Shown here piece after piece: positions 51,273 to 62,045 of a stretch of 64,000 nt of DNA. Every line of letters begins with the position of its first letter. Position 1 is the first letter of the stretch. The stretch comes from Scleroderma bovista (Eukaryota; Basidiomycota; Agaricomycetes; Boletales; Sclerodermataceae). The stretch is from positions 124,001 to 188,000 of the forward strand of contig JAYMGJ010000212.1 of NCBI GenBank assembly GCA_037178675.1. Direction: 5' to 3'. Both the position numbers and the translations under genes were made by a program. Under the pieces are notes generated by a model. The model saw only the letters and a program-made list of their open reading frames with translations, made no database searches and was not told the origin of the DNA.

Positions 51273-52880
51273 ATGAGTCAACCAGATGTCGCAGAACAGA
51301 ACATTCAGATGTGGAAGGTCAAAAAGCTCATCAAGAGCTTGGATGCAGCAAGAGGGTACGTCTTCGTCCCGATCGTCGTCTGGTCTCGCTCATCGTGCCA
51401 ATAGAGCTGGTACGTCCATGATCAGCTTGATCATACCGCCCAAGGTATCGTTTGATTTCCAATCCTTGTGATACCCTTCCGTCCCACCCTTGTGCGACCT
51501 TTGGATTCTCATGCATATCCTCCAGGACCAGATTTCTCGCGCATCGGCGATGCTGACGCAGGAGTATGGTACGGCGTCTAACATCAAGTCTCGTGTGAAC
51601 CGCCTCTCCGTGCTTTCTGCCATCACAAGTACTCAGCAACGCCTGAAGCTTTACACCCGCGTACCCCCGAACGGACTTGTCCTCTTCGTTGGGACGATCC
51701 TCACAGACGAGGGCAAGGAAAAGAAGGTCTCCTTCGACTTCGAGCCCCACAAGCCCATCAACACGTGCGTGCTTTCCTTTTTCGAAACATGACAGTCCCG
51801 GTATTTTGCCTCCTATAATACAGGTCCCTTTATTTGTGTGATAATAAATTCCACACAGAGGCGCTCTCGGAACTTCTCGAATCCGACCAACGTTTTGGCT
51901 TCATTGTCATGGACGGTAACGGTACCCTGTTTGGCACACTCGCCGGGAACACCCGCGAAGTGGTCCACAAATTCACCGTCGATCTACCAAAGAAGCATGG
52001 TCGTGGTGGTCAGTCCGCGCTTCGTTTCTCTCGTCTCCGTGATGAGAAGCGGCACAACTACGTCCGCAAGGTTGCGGAGCATGCCGTGCAGCACTTCATC
52101 ACGAACGATAAGGTGAACGTGTCTGGATTGGTCCTTGCCGGAAGCGCAGATTTCAAAACGGAACTGAGCCAGAGTGATATGTTTGACCAGAGGTTGGTGG
52201 CCAAGGTGATCAAGGTGGTCGATGTTAGTTATGGTGGTGAAAATGGCTTCAACCAGGTCTGTGCCTTTGATATTGGCTTTCGAGATCAAGTGCTCAAACT
52301 CGAAAAAAGGCCATCGAACTGGCTGCGGAGTCCCTGTCCAACGTCAAATTCGTGCAGGAAAAGAAACTTATCCAGAAATACTTTGATGAAATCAGTCAAG
52401 ACACGGGCAGGTACTGTTTCGGTGTAGACGATACCCTCAGATGCCTTGAGCTTGGTGCTGTCGAGACTTTGATCGTGTGGGAGAACTTGGACACTACGCG
52501 CTACGTCCTTCGTAATGCTGCAGCAGGTAATTCTCTCTTTCTCTCTCTTTGTGAGATCCATCTCAATCTGCGCAGAGGAGATCATCGTCTACGCTAACAA
52601 GGATCAAGAAAAAGACCGCGAAAAGTTCCGCGACAAATCCACCGGACTCGAGATGGAACACGGTGAAGAACCACAATCCCTGCTTGAATGGTTTGCCGAG
52701 AAATACAAAGATTTCGGTGCAGCTCTTGAGTTCGTGACAAACCGATCGCAGGAAGGTGCACAGTTTGTCAAGGGTTTCGGTGGAATCGGGGGATTATTGC
52801 GATACAAGGTCGACATGGCGCACTTCACCTCAATCGATGACGATGAGGACGAGTTCTTCTCTGATGACGATGATATCTGA
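51273..52880 (+). CDS. SUP45: Eukaryotic peptide chain release factor 1 (eRF1)
   Basis: This factor recognises all three stop codons in the ribosomal A site and triggers peptide release. The start [19 protein letters not shown] is followed by a GTACGT intron into [13 protein letters not shown]. The stop-codon-recognition NIKS motif ([12 protein letters not shown], about 51577) and the YxCxxxF motif (YLCDNKF, about 51835) are present, as is the catalytic GGQ ([13 protein letters not shown], about 51990). The C-terminal eRF3-binding domain follows ([40 protein letters not shown]) and ends in an acidic tail ([14 protein letters not shown]). About six short introns are implied and the gene looks fully intact. 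Confidence 0.96.
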
Positions 52881-53397
52881 CGATTTCGTTGGCTCCATTT
52901 CGGAGCCCCGCCCCTTGATAGCACGCCGGGCGGGGCAGGCGGGAGGGGTGGAGGGTGCAAGTGTGAACGTGGATGTGGATGTGGTGACTGGCTGCTGTAC
53001 GGTAGCCGACTTCAACATCTTGGTGTGTGGGATGCGGAGAGATGCATACCATCCCAGTGTATTTTGTAATGCACGTGTCAGAATTCTGACTCCATGGTAA
53101 GTGCTTGACAATATTCTTCGTGGATCTTTTGGCTGACTCCCTCTGTTGTAGGCAATAAGATTCTAATATGTGCTTTGTCCTGTAGTAGTTTGCTTGTATT
53201 ATCCATTGTCAACGAGATATTCCCACTTGTGGCACTGCCACGCGTGACGTCAAGCTAACTTACAGGGGCAGAACCAATCCACCGACGACGGCACAATAGA
53301 AAAAAACCAACTTCTCAGCGCTTACAAGCGTCGACTGGTCGACCTTACTTCTTCCCATAACCATCTCTACAGACCGCTAGCAAATTCATTGGACGAT
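52881..53397. other. Intergenic, no gene recognised
   Basis: This is the 3' flank of eRF1 and the promoter of the next gene. Small frames over 52756-53111 are antisense or out-of-frame extensions of eRF1. Confidence 0.5.
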
Positions 53398-54283
53398 ATG
53401 GCAGGTGCGCGGATGACCTTACATGCCACTCTTAACAGACCACATCTTTTTGTATTTCACAGGTCGCAAAAGGGCCGCAACGGACGACACAGCTGGTACA
53501 GAAAAGCGCGAGACACGCAGCTCGAAAGTGCAAAAGACAGAAGGCAGTGGTCGGGGCAGGGGCGGAGCTAAGGGCACTGCGCGTCTCAAGGTGAGGCGCT
53601 TCCATCTTCTTGTGTTTCCGCTCATATTGTTTTTCGACTTCGGACGCTGTGCATAATGGTGGCATCGTATTCCTAACCGGCGATATGTCGGGACTTCCTA
53701 TAGACCGGACTTACGACTGCGGCCTTTAAGGCCCGTGCGGCGCCTCTCCATCTCGCGCTCAGCTACGAACCATTCCCGGGAGAGGGCGAGGCTGGTGGGG
53801 CGGTCGCTGCAGCGACACCGGCTGGTACAGAGCAAGTGGCGCTCTTGACGACGACAACGCTCATGCCGGGCTCATTCGCGACGGGTAGTTTCGGGTGGAA
53901 GGGGAGCAAACGGATCGTCGTTGGGTTGAAGGCGAAAGGGCAAACTGAGGGCGAAGTTACAGCAGAGGGCGGTGAGGAGACTGTGAATGTCATGTTAACG
54001 TGGGTTGATGGCTTCCTTGTTTCTCCTGGTGCACCTTGGCTGAGTGGATTTCATATATAGGATCAATGCCACTGTAATCGGGAGCAAGGAAGCAAAGGAG
54101 GGTGAGGGGGGCGAAGTGAGTAAGGAGGGTGCCGGAGAGGGGGAAGGGGCACATGAGGAAACTGATGAACATGGAGAGGCTAAGCCTGCAGCTGAGGGTG
54201 GCGAGACCGAGCCAGGTGGAGCAGAGGCGCCGAGTGAACCATCGGCTGCTCAGGTTGCCGAAGCTGCGACGGCAACGGCTTAG
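53398..54283 (+). CDS. Small conserved acidic basidiomycete-type protein, function unknown
   Basis: A 7-nt first exon (ATGGCAG, 53398-53404) splices to 53463-53590 (MAGRKRAATDDTAGTEKRE...), with a basic, Gly/Arg-rich, nuclear-type N-terminus. Exon 3 (from 53704) holds the ordered part: LTTAAFKARAAPLHLALSY... to GSFATGSFGWKGSKRIVVGL and VNVMLT. A last intron ending TATATAG leads to INATVIGSKEAKEGE and an acidic Glu/Ala-rich tail to 54283. All junctions keep frame. I recognise the core (FATGSxGWKGSKR, followed by VMLTINATVxGSK) as typical of an uncharacterised basidiomycete family. I assign no function. Confidence 0.75.
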
Positions 54284-54513
54284 GTCTTTCCAGGGATCCG
54301 TTAATATGGTTTAAGTGTATTCTTTCTGAACGTCTTGTTTATCTGAATATGTATTGTAAGCTCTAGCAGTGTATTATCCCTGTTATTCTGTCGGGAATCA
54401 CTCGCGAGATTCAAGATATAGCTCTATATCTAATTTTGCAGCATCAGTCGGACGGGTAAGATACATTCAGGATTGTCTTGGCTATCAATACATCCACCTG
54501 GTTTATTTTTCTG

Positions 54514-55484
54514 CTACATGTCAAACTCAAAGTCCGAGTCTGAACTGTCCTTCGTCGGACCCCGAATGTTCTTCTTCGAGGGAGCATTAATGCCCGTTGC
54601 GGCGGAGCGCATGCGTGAGGATGGGTCATCGCCGTAGTCGTCGTCGTCCGGTTCATTGCCTCGGCTACGATTCCCGCTTGCATCGTTGGATGGATGATCT
54701 GGTGGTTCAACAGCTCCACACAATATCAATACAGTTTCTAGTTCTGTTTACAAGTAACATGAGTCTGTGAATTGTGTCAACGTCAAAGTAGACGGTACCT
54801 TCAAGGTGCCTCTCTCGGTCTGCGCCCCATGATATGAGCTGATTCCTGATCTCTCCCTTGCGGTATATGATCAACATGGGTATCCGCGAATCTGGGAGGT
54901 CGGGAATGCATTTGTTGCCGACGATGGAGACGAACTTTGTGCGTGAATAGCGAGCTGCAAGGGTGCGGATGTGTGCGAAGGTGCGATCGCTCCCTGGGAT
55001 GCTGCAGCAGGGCCAGTATTACAGCTCTGCTGCGGATACGCATTCAAGTACTCACCCATCCTTGTACAAGAAACAAACGACGCCGGTTCCCCTGCCCTCG
55101 CCGTCTCCGTCCTCATTCAGCTGACTAGCCTCTGTGACCTCCCTCGTGTAGTCGTCTCTCCCGATTGGATACACCTGCCCGAAGCGTGCGCGTTGGTGTT
55201 CCCTGCGTTCTTCTGCGATGCGACGCCGCCTGGTCGACTCGATGGTGCGATGGATGTCGTCATCGGTGGTCTCTAAGCCCAGTTCACGAAGTTCGTCGGT
55301 GGTGAGGTCGTCTAGGAGTTGTTCAAGAGATGGCGAGGGAGGCGGGGAGGGGGAGGGGGGTGTGGTTTCTCGCGGGGGAAGGATTCCATGCTTGCGAAGG
55401 GCATCGTTGCTGGGGTAGATTTATCATTTCATCGACTGGATGGTTTTTTTGTTCGACCTACAATTCGGTGTCTTCGTTTGCCAT
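54514..55484 (-). CDS. Phosducin-like protein (PhLP3/Plp2 type)
   Basis: The first exon (ATG at 55484, MANEDTE) splices in frame to FNDALRKHGILPP, the typical N-terminus. A helical region (LEQLLDDLTTDELRELGLE, and RTIESTRRRRIAEERREHQR) follows. A thioredoxin-like domain comes next: GTGVVCFLYKDG, then ARYSRTKFVSIVGNKCIPDL, PDSRIPMLIIYRKGEI and ISWGADRE. The C-terminal exon ends in an acidic tail (SSDSDFEFDM). Members of this family help the CCT chaperonin fold actin, tubulin and cell-cycle proteins. The thioredoxin fold lacks the redox CxxC, as is usual. The gene is divergent from Dicer. Confidence 0.85.
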
Positions 55485-55734
55485 CAGTGGTCTGGGAAGA
55501 TGACGCACAGGTAGTATGTAATGCACAGCATATTGCTTCTCTGTTTCGTACTTCAAGGACACGCGCAGACTCGCCTCGAGCAGGCAAGCTCAGTTCTTCC
55601 TCGCCTATTCTGCTTGTACATAACATGCGCCGTCGAGTCATCTAATCCTTGTACCTCTTTCCCATAGTGCCATCATTTGCCCGTCTCGTCATCATCATCG
55701 GTCTTCGAGAGCACCTACCGAGTTGTGAAGACCG
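55485..55734. promoter_or_regulatory. Divergent promoter region, phosducin-like gene and Dicer
   Basis: About 250 bp separate the two start codons. The stretch must hold both promoters and leaders. No distinct element was recognised. Confidence 0.45.
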
Positions 55735-58700
55735 ATGATTGTTACGCAGACAGTCAGATCTGCAAACGTCTCTACTATCTTGACGAAACCGCACTCCCTC
55801 TCCCATACCCAAATACACTCTCTCCCGAGATCACAGCCCAAGTCTCTAAGAGCTTCAAATAATCCAAATAACAAGGCGCAGCCCCCACCGCCTGCCACTA
55901 CTGATGCGAAGGCGACGGCGACGACGGCGCCTATAGAGCCGTTCATCCCTCGAAAGTATCAAGAAGAAATATTTATCCGCGCTCAATCGTCCAACATCAT
56001 CGCTGCACTCGACACTGGGAGCGGAAAGACCTTCATCTCTGTTCTTTTGATCAAATGGATCGTCCTCCAGCCCCAATCAATGGGAAAGGTCGTCGTCTTC
56101 CTCGTTCCCAAGGTTGCGCTCGTCGAGCAGCAGGCAACTTTCATCGCCAGTCAGACACCTTTAAGGGTGCGCAAGTTCCATGGCAGTCTTGATATGGAAC
56201 TGTCAGACAGAGCAAATTGGAAGGCAGCATTTGAGGGTGCAGATGTGGTGGTTATGACTGGTAAGTACACTGATGTGTTCGGGCGCTCTTCGGCTTCGGC
56301 TTCGAGATGCATGATGGGTATATATTGATCCGGTGGTGCATGCAGCCCAGATTTTTCTCAACGTGTTGACGCATTCGCACTGGAGTATAGACAAGGTATG
56401 TTGCTACTATGAACATTCCTTTGCCCATCTCATGGATACCGTGTTTCCGATTTGGGTAGGTCTCCCTGATGATATTTGATGAATGTCATCACACAAGAAA
56501 GAACCATGCTTATAATGGCATCATGCGCGAATACTTCCAGGTCCACCCGGTGGAGAGACCGAAAGTATTCGGCATGACTGCCTCTCCCATATGGAATCCT
56601 AAAGATGCTGAAGGTTCACTGCTAACGTTAGAGCGAAACCTGGACGCTACTGTTATTGCCGTCCGTGATCACATTTCCGAATTGTTGGAGAACTCCCCGA
56701 AACCTCTCGAGGTACGTAATTCATCACTATTGTGACCGTCATGGGATTGATATTGGACCCAAAATAGCTTATTAAAGAGTACAGTCCTCCCCCCGAGAGC
56801 TACCTGTATCTTAATCCGAACCTTTGGGACACCCTCACCCTTTTCCGCTCTGATGATGTCGATATTCCATGGGATAAGCTCCTCATGAAATACCACGTCA
56901 CTCGAAACAGTCTCGGCCCCTATTGTGCCGACCTCTTCATATACCATGACATCCGCCCACGAGTGAACCAAATCATAAACCAAATCGAGACTACCTGGAA
57001 AGAGCAAATAAGCGACCTCCTTACTATACATGACGATGAAGACTATGGCATCGCGCCCATGGAAATTGATGGTCATCCTATCCCGTCGAAACCGTCCTTC
57101 CCCGTCGACCTTCAACAGATCGATGAAATTCTGACCGACTTCAAACCCTGGTTCGACTCTTCACCGCCCTCCTCTTCATCTCCCACTCCCACTCCCACCC
57201 CCATTTCTTCCACGTCCATGGCCTCTACCCAACAACAACCATCACCTCTGGCCACTGTACCAATTACGGTTCCCCTCGCCTGGTGCTCGCCCAAAGTCAA
57301 AGCTCTCACTGAGGTGCTACTCGAGTACTATACGCCTACGTTCCACGGCATCGTCTTCGTTGAGCAACGCCAGGTCGCGGCGTGTCTCGCGAAGATCCTT
57401 GGGAACATTCCCGAGCTGCGAGGGAAAATCCAGTGCGCGGAGTTGGTGGGACACGGTGGTGGCCACGGAGGTGGAGGGCATGGTGGTGGGAATGGAAGTG
57501 GGAGAGGAAAAGGAGTGGCATCAGCAAGAGCGGACGTCAAGGGTATGGGGTTGGCGAGGCAGCAGGATACGGTGAGAATGTTTAGAGAAGGTGATATTAA
57601 TTTACGTGCGTTTTCCGAGAATTTTTCCCTTGCTGTGTCTGGGCTGATCGATGGATCGTAGTTGTCGCGACTTCGGTAGCCGAAGAAGGCCTTGACTTCC
57701 CGGTATGTCTTTATAAACCTCGGACTATGATTACTGACATCTGGGTAGGCTTGTGATCTTGTTATTCGTTTTGATCCACTTCATCATATGGTCGGTTATG
57801 TCCAGTCGCGTGGACGTGCCCGTACGAAATCATCTTCCTTCGTTATTATGGTGCAATCAGGGCACGCTGCGCATCTGTCTCGCTACGCCATGTTCCTGTC
57901 CTCAGAACCTGAGCTTAAGCGCGTTTACCAGACACGTGAGGGCCCAACACGCCCCACTTCTCCCGGCTCGTCCTCCGATTCTGAAGAGGGTGAGTTGGAG
58001 GAAGACGACCCTGAGGACGTGGCAGCTCGCGAGCGCTACATCGTCCCTTCGACTGGTGCAGTGCTCACATACGGGACAGCCATCGGACTCATTAACTACC
58101 TCTGTTCTCTAATTCCACACGACGCGTACACAGCGCCACCTATGCCCAAGTATTCAGGTGACTACGCGTCTATGCTAGAGCTTCCTGCGAGCCTTCCACT
58201 TCCCATTGACAAGCTCGTATATTGTGGACCCCCAAGAAACTCGAAGCGGGAGGCCAAGCGCGCGGTGGCGTTCTTGGCTGTCAAGGCGCTGCACAAGCTG
58301 GATGTATTCGACGACTATTTACTCCCGACTACGGGCTCCAAGGGGCGCAGTGAGTATGACGCTGATGGGCGGAAGCTCCTAGACGTGTCAGTTATCCCTG
58401 AGATCCTGCATGTCGACGTGCGCGATCCATGGACGCTTGGACCACGCCTACGAATGCACGTCGTCACGATCGATGGCGTTGATTGCGCCGGACTGGTAAC
58501 TGGTACACAGCTCCCGGCATTCGAGCTGATCAGTGAGGGGCGTCACATTACAGTGCGCTGTACCGATGAGCTTGTATTCGATGCGGACGAAGAGTGGGAA
58601 AAGCTAAGGACGCTCGAGGAGTATACCAAAGCAGGCACTTGGTTCTGCGTGACAGGCCGACCGATCACTCTCCCGATGACTTGCTTTCTCGTTCCACTCA

Positions 58701-60875
58701 CAGAGCATAATTGTATCGACTTTGAAGCTGTGCAACGTGTCGTCGATGAGCCGCATGGGACCTACGACTGGACGGGTGTCACCGAGGCGGACTATGGTCA
58801 CCTGATGCTTATGAACTCCAACCAATTCGGTCGGGCGTTGATATTACGGAACGTGCGGTACGACCTCACTGCGCGCTCTGTTCCGCCTCCTGGTTCACGT
58901 GAGTCCACGCACGCAACCTATGAGGAGTACTTTGTGCAGCGCTGGACGCGCAAGAACCGGGAAGCATACGTCCCCACCGACTGTCCTCTTATCGAGGTTC
59001 AGAGTCTCCCGCGGCATCCATCAGGATTGTATCGCCCGGTGGAGCGACTATTGGACATCGACAAGTATAGGAAACACACTGTTCCTCCCGCTTCGCTCGT
59101 TCCCATGGGCGCGTGCCGGCGGACGCATTTCTCGGAGAATGTGTACACGGCCTTCCTCTTCCTCCCGCGCATCTGCAGACGCGCAACGGATCTCTACCGT
59201 GCACGCCAGGCTCGTTTCGAGCTAGGACTTCCCCCGATTGTGGATGATCTCCTCATAGAGAGTTCCACGCTGCCGACCACGAATGCAAAGTGGAACAATC
59301 AGCGCCTAGAGACATTGGGCGATTCAGTGCTGAAACTCGTCGCGACGGTACATGTGATGAACAAATTTCCGCATCGCCACGAGGGGCAGCTCTCGCAGCT
59401 GCGGCAGAGTAGCGTATCCAACCGCACATTACTTGCGAGGGCCAAGGAAATTGGCCTAGAACGGTTCCTCACCTCCGAGGGCCAGAACGTGCATATATGG
59501 CGGTACACGATCCCCGAGCAAGCAGATGTACTTTTGCATATGCTACACTCGTTCCATTCCGTGCAGCGCGCGTTTCCGCGGCGCAGTCTGCAGGATTGTA
59601 TGGAAGCTACTCTGGGAGCCGCATTTTTGACGGGTGGCGTCGAAATGGCGCTGCGGACGGGCGACGCGCTAGGAATGTCGGTTGGTGGCCCGATCCCGTG
59701 GAGCGTGAGGTATTCACGTCCGCCCGAGTCGTTACCCATCCCGCCTCTCTTTGCGGATCTGCAGGCTGCTATGGGGTATGAATTCCACCGAGGCCAGTTG
59801 CTCATAGAGGCGGTAACGCATCCATCATTTGCCACGTCGGCTAGTGCGTCGTATCAACGCTTAGAGTTCCTAGGCGATGGTGAGTGCTGTGACACTTTGT
59901 CAGAAGTTGGCTCTGACTTGGTTTTTCGTAGCCGTGATTGACATCGTGGTGATGCGTCATTTGTTCCACAGATTCCCAGGGGCGACGTCTGGTCATCTGT
60001 CCGCTGCGCGATCTCGCGCGGTCTGTGGTCCTACACTCGCGTCCATCGCCGTGAGGCGTCTGGAATTGCACAAACACCTTTTGATAAATAATGTCGAGCT
60101 CAGCACGGCGATAACTCGGCATGTACCCCTACTCGAGTCGCTCTTACCGGAGGATGTGATTGTCAAGGGTTGGAAATATGACCCGCCCAAGGCACTGAGT
60201 GATGTACTGGAAAGTCTGATCGGTGCTGTGCTCGTAGACAGCGCTTACGACTTTGAACGGACAGCTGCAGTCGTGGAGGTAGTAATGAGCGATATATTGG
60301 ATGTGCTCACGACCAATCTTCCTCGTGATCCTGTGTCAGAGCTCATGGTATGGGCTGCGACAGCAGGGTGCAAACGCATCAGTTTCCAGTAAGTGCCATG
60401 TTCCTAACTCCGCGAATTGTTCATTCTGATCGTTCGTTTTTCCTTATTGTACAGGAAAAGTCAGAGTAATGTTGATCTCCGGCGGAATGACAGCGTGTCA
60501 GTGATTGTTCATGACATTGCGGTGGTCGGACCGATTACCGCCACCAACCTCTCACTATCCAAGGGACTTGCTGCAGAACGTGCCCGCAACTTGTTATGTG
60601 ATCCCAACTTCGAGATGAACCTTGCCCGTCTGTGTGACTGCGGGAAGACACCCATTGTGGTACCTCCAGATTCTGACGATTTGATCGACTCGATCGTCGA
60701 TGCACTTGCTGCACCCAGGCTTTCAGACGAGACCGAAGAGGGTTTTGCGACCTTGGCTAAACAGAAACTGGAAGAAGATTATGCATCGAACCAGAATGGC
60801 GTAGAGGACGTGGAGCAAGGAGAAGAGGAAGGGGACGACGAATTCGATATTGATGGTGTCCCAATGGAAGAATGA
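55735..60875 (+). CDS. Dicer-like ribonuclease III
   Basis: This enzyme cleaves long double-stranded RNA into small RNAs for silencing. The helicase part has Walker A (ALDTGSGKTFISVLL, about 56010), DECH (MIFDECHHTRKNHAYNG, about 56470), MTASP (about 56575) and the C-terminal helicase motifs (VATSVAEEGLDFP at about 57662, RFDPLHHMVGYVQSRGRART). A low-complexity Gly/His insert sits near 57450-57510. The dimerisation (DUF283-type) domain is near 58070-58330, followed by a diverged PAZ-like region. RNase IIIa has RLETLGDSVLKL (about 59305) and CMEATLGAAFL. RNase IIIb has RLEFLGD (about 59859) split by an intron (59880-59932) and VLESLIGAVLVDS (about 60209). A C-terminal dsRBD-like exon and an acidic tail end at 60875. 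Both catalytic sites retain their acidic residues. The gene looks intact. The ATG at 55735 is the best start available. Confidence 0.93.
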
Positions 60876-62045
60876 AGAAAAACAATCTCTGGCTCTGCCT
60901 TACAGAGTTCCTCTGCCGGATTCAGCATGGGGATTCAAAAATAGGTTTGAGAATAACTGTTAGCAGTCTTTTGCTCGCTGAGCGAACGGTTGTTGACAGT
61001 TGTCTCCGCCGCTAGCTTTCGTTCTCTTGTTCGCATACACATTCCTGCTCTGTTCGATTGATGCTATGCGTGATGCATGCTTGCTATCATTTGCAGGTAC
61101 TTTGTACTTACATAACTACGTATTTCTTGGGCTTGATAGATGCATGGGGGAGTCCTGGTTCCCCAGTGCTAATAGCCTTGTGTAATTGTATCTTACCGTG
61201 AGTCAAACGAGATTCCCTGTTCCAATTGGGCAGTGGGAGATTTACCTCAGGGTTTGTGGGGGCACATGTGCTGTTAATGATGATCCACCTTGTTTACAAG
61301 GTCACTACCACTGGAAATGCCACGTGTTTTGGTATGTTTTTTGAACACCTGCGATGGTGTGGTTTTTCGTGTCCCGCTTTACAGTAATGTTCAACGTTCA
61401 ATGCCCGGAGCAACCGTTCGATGAGAAGTGGGGTGTCGTATGGTTGGATCAACACATCCGCCTACATGTCATCGAGTCTGGGTGTTTATTTGCATTCTAG
61501 TGTGTGATATAGTATCGAGCGTGACAATTGACACTATGGTACTTGCACGTCGGTCTGCAGCTGCGCTCTAAAGTACTGGTGTGTAGTGCTATCATTTACC
61601 TAATGGCTGGGAGATTATTGTTGCCTGTTAGTCTCCATCACCACCCATTGATAGTGGCATGAGTAGAGAACCTGTAGTCTCATGTTACCTAGTACCTGGG
61701 TCAGTCTTATGTAAAAGAAAGGTGGAAGTTTGAGATCGGAGAAATAAAATACTTGGTAAACAAGGTGGCTGCCGGCGCAAGCTCGGCCGTGTTTTGGTAC
61801 TTATTGCTAGTCTCGCCACCAGGCCTGTCCAGAGTCCAGACTGAAGACATCGCGCACTGAGGAAGAATCATAAGTGATTACTAGTGCTAACAAGTACTCT
61901 CATCGGCCTTGAGCGGACCAAATGAGGGATGCTCTTGTACAGGGATGCGGTCGACGTGTGATACAGCTTTGTCCGGTTTGTTGCAAATGCTAGGGATAGA
62001 AATTCGACTAGGACTGTGGTTCACCACTTCATCTCATCTATATCC
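60876..62045. other. Intergenic between convergent Dicer and HET genes
   Basis: These 1.17 kb hold only short frames without motifs. Nothing recognisable was found. Confidence 0.55.
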